A stretch of DNA of 64,000 nucleotides from Mycolicibacterium frederiksbergense (GTDB taxonomy: Bacteria > Actinomycetota > Actinomycetes > Mycobacteriales > Mycobacteriaceae): NCBI RefSeq assembly GCF_029893345.1, contig NZ_JARXVE010000012.1:62001-126000 (forward strand). The letters are read 5' to 3'. The notes under the pieces were generated by a model. It saw nothing but the letters and a program-made list of their open reading frames with translations, did no database searches and was not told where the DNA came from. Positions 40,168 to 49,414 of this stretch are shown here, piece by piece. The position numbers and the translations under genes are program-made. Every line of letters begins with the position of its first letter. The stretch's first letter is position 1.

Positions 40168-41499
40168 CTACACCGCCGCTATCCCTGCCCCGTTCGCGGA
40201 TCGGCGGGTTTGAGCGCGCCGCATGGCGCCGATCGGATCGGAGTACAACCCGCCCAGCGACACGATGCCCGCACCGGCCTCCTGGACCCGGTTGCCGAAG
40301 GCCGTCACCCGGATATCGCGTGCCCCCAGCACCGACCGCCGCGCGACGGCGTCCTCCACCACCGGGATGCCCTCGGGATACTCGGTGAAGGCCTGGCCGC
40401 CGACCACCAGGTCGTCGGGGTTGAGCAGATCGCGCAGCAGCGCGACGGCCTCGCCGAGCACCCGGGCACGATCGGCCAACAACTCGACGGCCTGCTGGTT
40501 GCCGGCGCGCGCCGCGCGCAGCACCGCGGGCAAGGTCGAGGCCGGGCCCTCGGCCGGCACGATACGCAGCCGGCGGGCCGCGTTGAGCACCGCCTCGTCA
40601 CTCACGGTGGATTCCAATTGTCCTGTGCCACCGAGAAGTTCGGACTGCGCGGGCAGCCCGGCGATGGTGCCGGGCCCGCTGGCCGGGGAGTGCACGCGGC
40701 CGTCGATGGACAGTGCATAGCCGACGGTTTCGCGGGCATAAACGTAGAGGCTGGTCCTGGCCTGGGCGCCGACGGACTCCGCCGAGGATCGCCGTCCGCC
40801 CAGCAGCAGCTCGGCGCCGGCCATCGCGTCCACATGCGAGGCCACCGACACCGGCAGCCCGAGAGCTTCGGCGAGCACCGGGCCCACCGGAGCGTCGGCC
40901 CAACCCAACCGCGGGTGGTCGAGATAGCCGGTGGTGCTGTCGACCACGCCACCGGCGGCGACGCCGACCCACAGCGGGCGGCGGCGGTGCCAGCGGCTCA
41001 GGTAGCGGCGGGCACTGGCGGCCAGCGTGGCCAGGGCCGCGGACTGGGATCCCGACGGGGTGGGGGTCTCGACCACATCGAGGGTGCGGCCGAACAGGTC
41101 GGTGGCCACGATGATGGTGGTGCGGGCGCCGATGTGAATCCCCAGGGTCAGGTAGGGCTCATGGTTGGCCTCGACCGGGACCCGGGGCCGCCCGATCGCA
41201 CCCGATACGGCCAGATCGGCCCGCTCCCGCAGGACGCCGGCCTCCAACAGGGCGGTGACCTGGCGGTTGACCGTCGCGATGCTCAGCCCGGTGAGCTGGG
41301 CGACGGTGTCCCGGGCGATCGGGCCGCGGCTGCGAACGGCGCTGAACACCGACGCCGCGGCGACATCGGGCACCTTCAGCGCGGGCGCGACGATGTGCAG
41401 CAGCCGCGACTGCGGGTAACGCCCGGCGGGTGTCAGCGGTCGGCCGGACCGAGCGGAGCCGGCGGCGGTACGGCGGGGGGTGGCAATAGCGGTGGTCAC
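40168..41499 (-). CDS. ROK-family transcriptional regulator (Rv0485-like)
   Basis: A 443-residue regulator. A winged helix-turn-helix spans about residues 55-110 (RDTVAQLTGLSIATVNRQVTALL). The ROK sugar-kinase-like fold follows, with LTLGIHIGARTTIIVATDLFG and ADAPVGPVLAEALGLPVSVA. Some ROK repressors bind sugars; the catalytic DxGxT motif is altered here, so kinase activity is unlikely. The GTG at 41499, with AAGGA nine bases upstream, was chosen. It is divergent from the SDR gene across a 186-bp region that probably holds both promoters. Confidence 0.86.
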   Translation of the reverse strand: MTTAIATPRRTAAGSARSGRPLTPAGRYPQSRLLHIVAPALKVPDVAAASVFSAVRSRGPIARDTVAQLTGLSIATVNRQVTALLEAGVLRERADLAVSGAIGRPRVPVEANHEPYLTLGIHIGARTTIIVATDLFGRTLDVVETPTPSGSQSAALATLAASARRYLSRWHRRRPLWVGVAAGGVVDSTTGYLDHPRLGWADAPVGPVLAEALGLPVSVASHVDAMAGAELLLGGRRSSAESVGAQARTSLYVYARETVGYALSIDGRVHSPASGPGTIAGLPAQSELLGGTGQLESTVSDEAVLNAARRLRIVPAEGPASTLPAVLRAARAGNQQAVELLADRARVLGEAVALLRDLLNPDDLVVGGQAFTEYPEGIPVVEDAVARRSVLGARDIRVTAFGNRVQEAGAGIVSLGGLYSDPIGAMRRAQTRRSANGAGIAAV

Positions 41500-41685
41500 G
41501 TGAGTGGTCCTTACTGGTCGTCGACTGGTGGGACGGGGCCACACCTGGCGACTCAGCAGGACAGAAAACGGTGTCCGGGATCAGTCAGGCACGGCGGGTG
41601 CGCAACAACACGCACACCGCACGAAGCGGGACTGCAGATTCCGGGACACACCGCGAATTTAGCACGCCGATCTAAAGTTGGTCGG

Positions 41686-42441
41686 ATGACGACATCACGG
41701 TCGGGTCAACGGGTGGCAGTGGTTACCGGCGCCAGCGCGGGCATCGGCGCCGCGACCGCAAAAACCCTTGCCGCCCTGGGGTTTCACGTAGTCTGCGCGG
41801 CCCGCCGAGCCGACCGGATCCAGGCCCTGGCCAACGAGATCGGCGGCACCGCGATTGTGGCCGATGTCACCGACCAGGCCGCGGTGGACGCGCTGGCGGC
41901 CCGCCTGGACCGGGTGGATGTGCTGGTCAACAATGCCGGCGGGGCCAAGGGACTGGAGTCCGTGCTGGACGCCGACCTGGATCATTGGCGGTGGATGTGG
42001 GAGACCAACGTGCTCGGCACCCTGCGGGTCTCCCGGGCGCTGCTGCCCAAGCTGGTCGCCTCCGGTGACGGCCTGATCGTCACGATCACCTCGATCGCCG
42101 CGTTCGAGACCTACGACGGCGGCTCCGGGTACGCCGCGGCCAAACACGGCCAGGGAGCGCTGCACCGCACGCTGCGCGGTGAGCTCCTCGGAAAACCGGT
42201 GCGGCTCACCGAGATTGCGCCCGGCGCGGTGGAAACCGAGTTCTCCCTGGTGCGGTTCGACGGGGATCAGGAACGCGCCGACAACGTGTACCGGGGCATC
42301 ACTCCGCTGGTCGCCGAGGACGTCGCCGAGGTGGTCGGATTCGTTGCGTCACGCCCGGCGCACGTCAACCTCGACCAGATCGTGATGAGACCGCGCGACC
42401 AGGCGCCGCACGGAAGGTTCAGCCGGAGGCTGAGCGACTAG
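41686..42441 (+). CDS. Short-chain dehydrogenase/reductase (Rv0484c-like)
   Basis: A 251-residue classical SDR. It has VAVVTGASAGIGAATAKTLA for cofactor binding, VDVLVNNAGGAKGL, and the catalytic set with Ser in TITSIAA and YAAAKHG as YxxxK. PGAVETEFSLVRF is the substrate loop, as in YdfG-like enzymes. The cofactor is probably NADP, from the Ala-Arg-Arg (CAARRADRI) after strand two. The substrate may be a hydroxy acid; unproven. Confidence 0.9.
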   Translation: MTTSRSGQRVAVVTGASAGIGAATAKTLAALGFHVVCAARRADRIQALANEIGGTAIVADVTDQAAVDALAARLDRVDVLVNNAGGAKGLESVLDADLDHWRWMWETNVLGTLRVSRALLPKLVASGDGLIVTITSIAAFETYDGGSGYAAAKHGQGALHRTLRGELLGKPVRLTEIAPGAVETEFSLVRFDGDQERADNVYRGITPLVAEDVAEVVGFVASRPAHVNLDQIVMRPRDQAPHGRFSRRLSD

Positions 42442-42461
42442 CACGGTAGCCGCCGCGAGGG

Positions 42462-43772
42462 TTAGCCGCCGGTTGCGGGCCGCGGCCTCGTGGGGGTCGT
42501 GGGCGTGCCCGACAATGTGGGCGCGTCGGCCGGCGTCGCGGGGGCGCTGGCCGGGATGTTCGACGGCGCGTTTTGGCCCGACAACGCCGACATCGCCGTC
42601 CATTCGCCCCAGGGAATGGCCCAGTCCCACAGGTCGCCGTCAGCGTAGGACAGCTGGATGCGGGTACCGGTGACCTCGACCGGGTCGCCGTACAGCGCGG
42701 TGCTGAAGTACTGCTGCGCGTCGTCGAGGGACAGGTTGATGCAGCCGTTGGTGACGTTGCTGTTGCCCTGAGCACCCGAACTGGCCGGGTTGGCGTGGAT
42801 GAACTCGCCATTGTTGGAGATCCGCACCGCGAACCGTTCCCGCACGTTGGCATAGCCCGCCGCGGGATTGGTCATGTAGAAGTCCTCGTACTTCTCGGTG
42901 ACCACGTGAATCCCGCTCCGAGTGACGTTGCGATCCAGGTCGCCTTCCCCGTAGCTGCACGGGAAATCCATCAGCACGGCGCCCGAGCCGTCGAGCACCT
43001 GGATCCGGTGTGAGGTCGCCTCGGCCTTGACCAGCTGCCGTCGGCCGATCGCGAAGTCGAGTGTGGAGTCGGCTGCACCGTAGGCGCCGTCGCCGAAATT
43101 GACCCCGTACAGCGGCGCCTTGACGCTGACCGTGGTTCCGGCCGGGAAGTACTCGCGGCTGCGCCAGTGCACGCGTGAGCCCCCGGCTTCGTCGGGCAGC
43201 CAGGCCCAGCCACCCTCGACCGCCGGCACGGTGGTGACCTGCAGCGCTTTTTCGACGGTCGCCCGGTACTTGTCGTCGATCGCGGCGTCGAACTGCAGGA
43301 TGATCGGCGCGGCCACCCCGACGGTCTGGCCGTCGGCGAGCTGGAACTGACCGTTGACCTGCTTCTGCGGGGCGACGGTGGTGAACTTCCCCTGCACCGG
43401 CTCGGCCTTGCCGTCCTGTCCCACCACGGATCCGGCCCAGGTGTAGGTGGCGTCGTAGCCGAGGGGCTCGGTGACAGTAAACGCGGTGCGGTCGCTGTTG
43501 AATTTGCCGGTGACAACTTTGCCGTTGGCATTGGTCAGGCTGACCCGCTGGAACCAGCCGTCGCTGACCTTGACCCCGACCGGCGCGGTCGGCAGGACGC
43601 CCTCGGCGTCGGCGGCCGGCTCATAGGTCACGGTCGGTGCCGCCGGGGTTGCCTCCTGCGGCCCCGAGATGGGCGAATTCCCCGAACACGCGGCCAGCAC
43701 TCCGGCCCCCATCCCGACGGTCAACACCGTCAGGGCGCGCCGCCGGTTCAACAACGGCGCGTTGGCCTCCAT
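42462..43772 (-). CDS. lprQ: Lipoprotein L,D-transpeptidase (LprQ/LdtMt5-like)
   Basis: A 436-residue lipoprotein. The signal peptide ends in the lipobox VLAAC, with lipidated Cys near residue 29. Two Ig-like domains precede the YkuD catalytic domain. The active-site stretch reads SNVTNGCINLSLDDAQ, with catalytic Cys but Asn-Gly in place of the His-Gly seen in other Ldts; this is typical of the LdtMt5 class. It forms 3-3 cross-links in peptidoglycan. The C-terminus is Pro/Thr-rich. An in-frame GTG six codons upstream (43790) is an alternative start. Confidence 0.92.
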   Translation of the reverse strand: MEANAPLLNRRRALTVLTVGMGAGVLAACSGNSPISGPQEATPAAPTVTYEPAADAEGVLPTAPVGVKVSDGWFQRVSLTNANGKVVTGKFNSDRTAFTVTEPLGYDATYTWAGSVVGQDGKAEPVQGKFTTVAPQKQVNGQFQLADGQTVGVAAPIILQFDAAIDDKYRATVEKALQVTTVPAVEGGWAWLPDEAGGSRVHWRSREYFPAGTTVSVKAPLYGVNFGDGAYGAADSTLDFAIGRRQLVKAEATSHRIQVLDGSGAVLMDFPCSYGEGDLDRNVTRSGIHVVTEKYEDFYMTNPAAGYANVRERFAVRISNNGEFIHANPASSGAQGNSNVTNGCINLSLDDAQQYFSTALYGDPVEVTGTRIQLSYADGDLWDWAIPWGEWTAMSALSGQNAPSNIPASAPATPADAPTLSGTPTTPTRPRPATGG

Positions 43773-43796
43773 ATCACCGGCTGGTCTCACGTCGAC

Positions 43797-44879
43797 CTAG
43801 GGTACCGACAGATCGCACCCGATCAGAATCGGTTCAGGCCGCAGCGTGATGCCGAAGTGCGCCCGAACGCCGGCCTGCACCGCCCTGGCCAGCGCAATTA
43901 CCTCGGCACTGTTGGCTGCGCCACGGTTGGTCAGGGCCAGGGCATGCTTGGTGGAAAGCCGCGCGGCGGCGCCGTCGCCGGGATAACCCTTCCCGAAGCC
44001 GGCGTGTTCGACGAGCCAGCCGGCGGCCAGCTTGACCCCGTCGGGCGCCGGGTAGTGCGGCACCGGGCCGGCCCCGGCGGCCTCGGCGGCGGTCTGCACC
44101 CGCTCGAACTCGGCCGGCGACACCACCGGGTTGGTGAAGAACGACCCGACGCTCCAGGTGTCATGGTCTTGCGGGTCGAGCACCATCCCTTTGCCGGCCC
44201 GCAGCCGCAGCACGGTCTGGCGAACTAGCATCGGGTCGGCCCGCTCCCCCGGCTCCACGCCCAGTGCGGTGGCCAGTTCCCGGTACCGCAGCGGCGCGCT
44301 GCGGCCCTGATCGTCCAGGGCGAACTCCACCTCGACAACGATGACGGCGTCGGAGTGTTTGAGAATGCTGGTGCGGTAACCGAACCGCAGTTCTTCCGGT
44401 GCGGCCCAACGCACTTCACCCGTGCGCCGGTCCAGCAGGCGCACCCGGCTGATGATGTCGGAAACCTCGACCCCGTAGGCACCGACGTTCTGCACCGGGG
44501 TGGCACCGGCCGATCCCGGTATCCCGGAGAGACATTCGAGCCCACCCAGGCCGTGCTGCAGCGCAGTGACGACGACATCGTCGAACACCGCACCGGCTTC
44601 GGCACGCACCAGGTTGCCCTCGACCGTGATGGCGGTGTTGGCCACGCGCACCACCGTGAGCTCTGGCATCGTGTCGGCCAGATCGTCGGCCAACACCACA
44701 TTCGAACCGCCGGCCAGCAGCAGAATCGGGTCCTCGACCACACGCAACACATCGATGAGCTGATCGGTGCTGGTGCAGGTGAGCACCCTGCGGGCCACCG
44801 GACCGACCCGCAGCGTGGTCAGCGGGGCCAGCGGAACCGCTTCAGCGACCACGACACCGGCAACATGCGAACTGACCAC
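43797..44879 (-). CDS. murB: UDP-N-acetylenolpyruvoylglucosamine reductase
   Basis: A 360-residue flavoenzyme reducing UDP-GlcNAc-enolpyruvate to UDP-MurNAc. It has LTTLRVGPVARRVL, an FAD-binding LLLAGGSNVVLADD, LECLSGIPGSAGATPVQNVGAYG and SVGSFFTNPVVSP, which holds the catalytic Ser. GTG start. It is followed after six to seven bp by the L,D-transpeptidase gene, so two cell-wall functions are grouped. Confidence 0.95.
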   Translation of the reverse strand: MVSSHVAGVVVAEAVPLAPLTTLRVGPVARRVLTCTSTDQLIDVLRVVEDPILLLAGGSNVVLADDLADTMPELTVVRVANTAITVEGNLVRAEAGAVFDDVVVTALQHGLGGLECLSGIPGSAGATPVQNVGAYGVEVSDIISRVRLLDRRTGEVRWAAPEELRFGYRTSILKHSDAVIVVEVEFALDDQGRSAPLRYRELATALGVEPGERADPMLVRQTVLRLRAGKGMVLDPQDHDTWSVGSFFTNPVVSPAEFERVQTAAEAAGAGPVPHYPAPDGVKLAAGWLVEHAGFGKGYPGDGAAARLSTKHALALTNRGAANSAEVIALARAVQAGVRAHFGITLRPEPILIGCDLSVP

Positions 44880-44905
44880 GGGCGGTAACGGTAGCCTGAC
44901 CAGCT

Positions 44906-45412
44906 ATGCCGCGATCATTCGACATGGCCACCGACTACGCAGGCAGCGTCGAACAGGTCTACCGGGCATTCAGCGAAGAACGGTATTGGCATGCCCGGCT
45001 CGCCGATTCCGGAGCCGACGACGCCTGCCTGGATGCCCTGACCGTCACAGACGACGGCGGTATCGACGTGATCACCACCCAGACCCTGCGCTCGGACCGG
45101 CTGCCCGGGCTGGTGGCGCAGTTCCACCGCGGCGACCTGACCATCCGGCGGGAGGAGCGTTGGCAGCCGCTGCTCGACGGTCAGGCCACCGGCACCGTGA
45201 CCGGCACCATCCCCGGCGCGCCGGTGTCACTCTCTGGAACCACGACGCTGGCACCGACCGGCACCGGATCCCGGCTGTCGCTGCACATCACGGTCGAGGT
45301 GAAGGTGCCACTGGTCGGCGGCAAGATCGAGAGTTTCATCGGCTCGCAGCTGACCGACCTGCTGATCGCCGAACAGCGCTTCACCACGGAATGGATCGCT
45401 GAGCATCTCTAA
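44906..45412 (+). CDS. DUF2505 START-like protein (Rv0481c-like)
   Basis: A 168-residue protein with a START-like/SRPBCC fold. It opens with RSFDMATDYAGSVEQVYRAFSEERYW, a typical first strand and helix, here noted in part, and ends with a long C-terminal helix (ESFIGSQLTDLLIAEQRF). It probably binds a hydrophobic ligand. It is divergent from murB and its 3' end overlaps the methyltransferase reading frame. Confidence 0.85.
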   Translation: MPRSFDMATDYAGSVEQVYRAFSEERYWHARLADSGADDACLDALTVTDDGGIDVITTQTLRSDRLPGLVAQFHRGDLTIRREERWQPLLDGQATGTVTGTIPGAPVSLSGTTTLAPTGTGSRLSLHITVEVKVPLVGGKIESFIGSQLTDLLIAEQRFTTEWIAEHL

Positions 45413-46193
45413 ACCGGTCGGGGCGGTCACCCGGGGCACCACCGGGTACAACCGGTTGCGCCGCAGTGACCGCTGGCTGGTGCATTCCGCGCGGGTGCGC
45501 AGCGTGCTGCGCACCGCGGCCGATCCGTTGGTGGTCGACCTCGGCTACGGCGCGCTGCCGATCACCACGCTCGAGTTGGCCGCACGGCTGCAGTCGGTGC
45601 GCACCGACGTCCGGGTCGCCGGGCTGGAGATCCACCCCGAACGGGTGGCCACCGCTCGGGCGGTGGCCGGTGACGATTCCGGTGTGCACTTCGCGCTGGG
45701 CGGGTTCGAGCTGGCCGGGCTGCGCCCGGTACTGGTCCGGGCGTTCAACGTGTTGCGTCAGTACCCGGTCGAGGCGGTGCCCGACGCCTGGGCCACCATG
45801 GCGCGCCAGCTCGCGCCGGGTGGCCTGATCGTCGACGGCACCTGCGACGAACTGGGCCGCCGATGCTGCTGGGTGCTGCTGGACCAAGCCGGCCCGGTCA
45901 GCTTCACCCTGGCCTGCGACCCGTTCAGCATCGAGCGTCCGTCGGACCTGGCCGAACGGCTGCCCAAGGTGCTGATCCACGACAACGTCGCGGGGCAGCC
46001 GATCCATGCGCTGCTCAGCGCCGCCGACCGGGCCTGGGCCAGCGCCGCGGGGCACGGCGTATTCGGGCCCCGGGTGCGCTGGCGGGCCATGCTGGAGACG
46101 TTGCAGGCCGAGGGATACCCGATCGCCGCGCCGCGCCGCCGGATGCGTGACGGCGTGCTCACGGTGCCGTGGTCGACCCTGGCAAGCCACTAG
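45399..46193 (+). CDS. Class I SAM-dependent methyltransferase with non-canonical start
   Basis: A ~264-residue methyltransferase. The family N-terminus, AVTRGTTGYNRLRRSDRW, lies upstream of any ATG, GTG or TTG; the first canonical candidate is a TTG at 45456 inside that motif. A CTG at 45399, overlapping the end of the preceding gene by 14 bases, would give MSISKPVGAVTRG and is proposed as start by translational coupling. Later, VVDLGYGALPITTLELA is SAM motif I and LRQYPVEAVPDAWATMA the post-motif helix. The acceptor is unknown. Confidence 0.75.
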   Translation: MSISKPVGAVTRGTTGYNRLRRSDRWLVHSARVRSVLRTAADPLVVDLGYGALPITTLELAARLQSVRTDVRVAGLEIHPERVATARAVAGDDSGVHFALGGFELAGLRPVLVRAFNVLRQYPVEAVPDAWATMARQLAPGGLIVDGTCDELGRRCCWVLLDQAGPVSFTLACDPFSIERPSDLAERLPKVLIHDNVAGQPIHALLSAADRAWASAAGHGVFGPRVRWRAMLETLQAEGYPIAAPRRRMRDGVLTVPWSTLASH

Positions 46194-46202
46194 GCTGAGC
46201 CC

Positions 46203-47042
46203 ATGCGAATCGCCCTGGCGCAGATCACCACCGGCACCGAGCCGTCATCGAATCTGGAGCTGGTCGAGGAGTACACCCGGCGAGCGGCCGCCGAGGGCGC
46301 GCGGTTGGTGCTGTTCCCCGAGTCCACCATGTGCCGGTTCGGCGCATCGCTGGGCCGGATCGCCGAAAGCCTGGACGGTCCGTGGGCCTCCGGGGTGCGC
46401 GACATCGCCGCGCAGGCCGGCGTCGTCGTGGTAGCCGGGATGTACACCCCCAGCGACGACGGGCGGGTCGCCAACACCTTGATCGCGACCGGGCCCGGCG
46501 TGGATGCGCACTACCACAAGATCCACCTCTATGACGCGTTCGGATTTGCCGAATCACGCACTGTGACACCAGGTTTCAACCCAACAACGATCTCGGTCGA
46601 TGGGGTCACGGTCGGTTTGACCACCTGCTACGACATCCGGTTCCCGGAGCTGTACGTCGAACTCGCCCGCCGCGGCGCGCAGCTGATCACGGTGCACGCG
46701 TCGTGGGGAGCCGGGCCCGGCAAGCTCGAGCAGTGGACCCTGCTGGCCCGAGCCCGTGCACTGGACACCACCGGTTTCATCGCCGCGGTGGACCAGGCCT
46801 ACCCGGGCGACGAGATCGCCAAGACCGGGCCGACCGGCGTCGGCGGCAGCCTGGTGACCTCCCCCACCGGCGAGGTGCTCACCGCGGCCGGTGCCGATCC
46901 GGAGTTGCTGGTGTTCGACGTCGACCTCGACCAGGCCAGCCAGGCCCGCGACACCATCGCGGTGCTGCACAATCGGGCATCACTCGCTCAGCTCGGTCGC
47001 CCACAGTTCGCTCAGTCCGGTAAGGCACAATCGCTGGGGTGA
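46203..47042 (+). CDS. Nitrilase-superfamily carbon-nitrogen hydrolase (Rv0480c-like)
   Basis: A 279-residue amidohydrolase. The catalytic triad is visible: Glu in LVLFPESTMCRFG, Lys in AHYHKIHLYDAFG and Cys in LTTCYDIRFPELY. This matches omega-amidase/deaminated-glutathione amidase relatives. It is followed without gap by the DUF2993 gene (GTGA overlap). Confidence 0.9.
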   Translation: MRIALAQITTGTEPSSNLELVEEYTRRAAAEGARLVLFPESTMCRFGASLGRIAESLDGPWASGVRDIAAQAGVVVVAGMYTPSDDGRVANTLIATGPGVDAHYHKIHLYDAFGFAESRTVTPGFNPTTISVDGVTVGLTTCYDIRFPELYVELARRGAQLITVHASWGAGPGKLEQWTLLARARALDTTGFIAAVDQAYPGDEIAKTGPTGVGGSLVTSPTGEVLTAAGADPELLVFDVDLDQASQARDTIAVLHNRASLAQLGRPQFAQSGKAQSLG

Positions 47043-47941
47043 CCGATCCCTGGGCCCGCCCAACTGACCAGGCTCCGCCAGCATCTCCCCAGCAGCTGCC
47101 TCCGCCGCCGACGCAACAGATCCAAGCCGAACCGGCCCAACCGGCCCAACCGGCGCCGGTCGCTACTCAGCCGACGGATACATCGGCCATGGCGAAGGTC
47201 AAGAAGCTGCTGTCGGATCCGCTGTCGGTGCTGCTGGTCGTGGTGATCGTGGTCGCCCTGGCCGCTGCGGGGGTGCTCGGTGGCGAGCTGTTCGCCCGCA
47301 ACCGGGCCGACAAGATCGTCTCCTCGATCGTGGAATGCGTCGTGCAGGACGGCGCCACGGCCTCGTTCGACCCGCTGCCGCCGTTCCTGCTGCAGCACGT
47401 GAGCGGGCATTACACCAACATCAACATCGAGACCGCGGGCAACCAGATCCGCGAAGCCAAGGGCATGAAGGTGAAGATCGGTATCCAGGACGTGCGGCTC
47501 AAGGAAACCGCCGACTCCAGCGGCACCGTGGGCTCGATGGTCGCCGACATCACCTGGAACACCGACGGCATCCGCCAGACCGTGGCCGACATGGTCCAGC
47601 TGCCGTTCATCGGCTCGGCGATCTCAGACGTGCGGACCAACCCGTCCAACGGGACGATCGAACTCAAGGGGCTGATCGGCACCATCACAGCCAAGCCCAC
47701 AGTGGTCAACAAGGGCATCTCGCTGCAGATCATCGATCTCAGCGCGATCGGCCTGTCCTGGCCACGTGAGACCCTGCAGCCGATCCTGGACAAGTTCACC
47801 GCCCAGATCACCGAGAACTACCCGATGGGGATCCACGCCGACAGCGTCCAGGTCACCGACAGCGGCGTGGTGGCGAAGTTCTCCGCCCAGAACGCCACGA
47901 TGCCCAGGGGCCAAGAGGACGCCTGCTTCCAGAAGATCTAA
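47039..47941 (+). CDS. DUF2993 secreted/membrane-anchored lipid-binding-type protein (Rv0479c-like)
   Basis: A 300-residue protein. A Pro/Gln-rich cytoplasmic N-terminus (1-55) precedes a single membrane anchor (about 62-88). An extracytoplasmic DUF2993 domain follows, containing NINIETAGNQIREAKGMKVKI in interrupted form and ending in two strands with a Cys near the terminus. LmeA, another DUF2993 protein, acts in mannan elongation and binds phospholipid, so a cell-envelope role is plausible. GTG start. Convergent with deoC. Confidence 0.83.
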   Translation: MTDPWARPTDQAPPASPQQLPPPPTQQIQAEPAQPAQPAPVATQPTDTSAMAKVKKLLSDPLSVLLVVVIVVALAAAGVLGGELFARNRADKIVSSIVECVVQDGATASFDPLPPFLLQHVSGHYTNINIETAGNQIREAKGMKVKIGIQDVRLKETADSSGTVGSMVADITWNTDGIRQTVADMVQLPFIGSAISDVRTNPSNGTIELKGLIGTITAKPTVVNKGISLQIIDLSAIGLSWPRETLQPILDKFTAQITENYPMGIHADSVQVTDSGVVAKFSAQNATMPRGQEDACFQKI

Positions 47942-47956
47942 CCGGTTCGGCGGGCC

Positions 47957-48637
47957 CTAACCGGTAAGGCCGTCGAGCACCGCCCGGGTGCCCGACAGGC
48001 CGAGCCGGGTGGCGCCCGCGTCGAGCATGGCCACAGCCGCCTCGGCGGTACGGATGCCGCCGCTGGCCTTGACCCCGACCCCGTCACCCACGGCGCGCGC
48101 CATGAGTTCGACGGCACGGGTGGAAGCCCCGCCACTGGGGTGAAACCCGGTGGAGGTTTTCACGAAGTCGGCTCCGGCGCCGGCGGCGGCCCGGCACACG
48201 TCCTGCAACAACGCCTCACCGGCGAACTCCAGCAGCGCCGCGGACTCCACGATGACCTTGAGCGTGGCGCCGGGGGCAGCGGCGCGCACCGCGGCGACCT
48301 CGGCCGCCGTCGCGTTCAGATCTCCGGCCAGAGCGGCACCGACGTCGATGACCATGTCGATCTCGGCCGCCCCGGCGGCCACCGCCAGCTGCGACTCACG
48401 GGCCTTGACCTCGGCCAGGTGCTTGCCCGAGGGGAATCCGGCGACCGCGGCCACCACCAGGCCGGCCGGACGGACATCGGCCGCGGCGGCCACCAGCGAC
48501 GGTGACACGCATACCGAGAACACCCCGAGGTCGGCGGCCTCGGTCACCAGCTTTTCGACGTCGGCTGCGGTGGCCTCGGGTTTGAGCAGGGTGTGATCGA
48601 CCATCGCGGCGACCTGTGCGCGGGTGTAGCCGCCCAT
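47957..48637 (-). CDS. deoC: Deoxyribose-phosphate aldolase
   Basis: A 226-residue class I aldolase cleaving deoxyribose 5-phosphate in nucleoside catabolism. It has the N-terminal MVDHTLLKPEAT, a DMVIDVGAAL strand, the Schiff-base Lys in FVKTSTGF and GVKASGGIRTAE. The start overlaps the stop of the upstream DUF2599 gene by one base. It corresponds to Rv0478. Confidence 0.95.
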   Translation of the reverse strand: MGGYTRAQVAAMVDHTLLKPEATAADVEKLVTEAADLGVFSVCVSPSLVAAAADVRPAGLVVAAVAGFPSGKHLAEVKARESQLAVAAGAAEIDMVIDVGAALAGDLNATAAEVAAVRAAAPGATLKVIVESAALLEFAGEALLQDVCRAAAGAGADFVKTSTGFHPSGGASTRAVELMARAVGDGVGVKASGGIRTAEAAVAMLDAGATRLGLSGTRAVLDGLTG

Positions 48638-49056
48638 CAGAACGGTTCCTCGCTGCCGCCGGGATTACATCCGCTGGCCAGCATCTCCTCGGGGGACACC
48701 ACGGGCCGCCAGGGCTCCAGATTCCAACTGGTCTTCCCCGGCTCGGCGAGTTCGGCGAAGGTCCAGTGGCACAGGAACTGCTCACGCATTCCGGGGGTGT
48801 CGGCGTCCGGGGACTGCCCCAGCACCTCAGCCCAGGCCCGGTCGGCCTGTGCAGCGCCGCCCGGCTGGCGGACCAGCGCCCGCGCCGCCGCGGTCGGGTA
48901 GACCCTCAGGCTGGACAGATCACCCCATTTGGCCCATTCGACGTGGTCGATATACACGTGGTCGACGGAGGCTGGATCGGCGCTGACCGCTGGGGCCCCG
49001 ATCAGGGCCGCACCCACCGCAACGCATACCGCCCCCAGCACCAGTGGTGAACGCAT
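48637..49056 (-). CDS. Secreted DUF2599-like protein (Rv0477-like)
   Basis: A 139-residue exported protein. A cleavable Sec signal peptide is seen at residues 1-26, probably cut after APAVSA. The mature part holds YIDHVEWAKWGDLSSLRVYPT and two Cys (near FLCHWTF and ASGCNPG), likely a disulfide. Function unknown. Confidence 0.83.
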   Translation of the reverse strand: MRSPLVLGAVCVAVGAALIGAPAVSADPASVDHVYIDHVEWAKWGDLSSLRVYPTAAARALVRQPGGAAQADRAWAEVLGQSPDADTPGMREQFLCHWTFAELAEPGKTSWNLEPWRPVVSPEEMLASGCNPGGSEEPF

Positions 49057-49059
49057 CGA

Positions 49060-49344
49060 TCAGCGCGACTTTCCTTGGATTTCAAGCAGCTTGGGCCGCA
49101 CATCGACGAGATAGACACCGGTGGCACAAGCCGAGATGGACGCGATGAAAACACCACCCACCAGCAGCGTCAGCACCACGCCCGCCCCCAGGATGACCAG
49201 CCACACCGGCTTGGTGAGCTTGCCCGTGGCCGTGTAGGCGTCCGAACGCTGCATGGCGGCATGCACGAAGGCGTAGACGCCAGCGATAGCGACCAGGTAA
49301 CCGAGCACTAAGAGAATGACGCCCGCAAGGTTGGCAAGTTGCAC
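49060..49344 (-). CDS. DUF2516 small membrane protein (Rv0476-like)
   Basis: A 94-residue protein with two transmembrane spans (about 7-30 and 45-70) joined by an HAAMQRSDAYTATGKLTKP loop, the DUF2516 signature. It lies three bp upstream of the DUF2599 gene in the same direction. Function unknown. Confidence 0.85.
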   Translation of the reverse strand: MQLANLAGVILLVLGYLVAIAGVYAFVHAAMQRSDAYTATGKLTKPVWLVILGAGVVLTLLVGGVFIASISACATGVYLVDVRPKLLEIQGKSR

Positions 49345-49414
49345 CTCACCAGCCTATGCGGGCGTCATCGTCAGCGTCGAATGAACGAGTTCAGCACCCG
49401 CCCTCAACGCGGTT

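Noticed and set aside
40099..41685. In-frame extension of the SDR gene over the ROK regulator region
   Set aside because: The SDR fold begins immediately after the ATG at 41686; the upstream part is antisense to the ROK gene.
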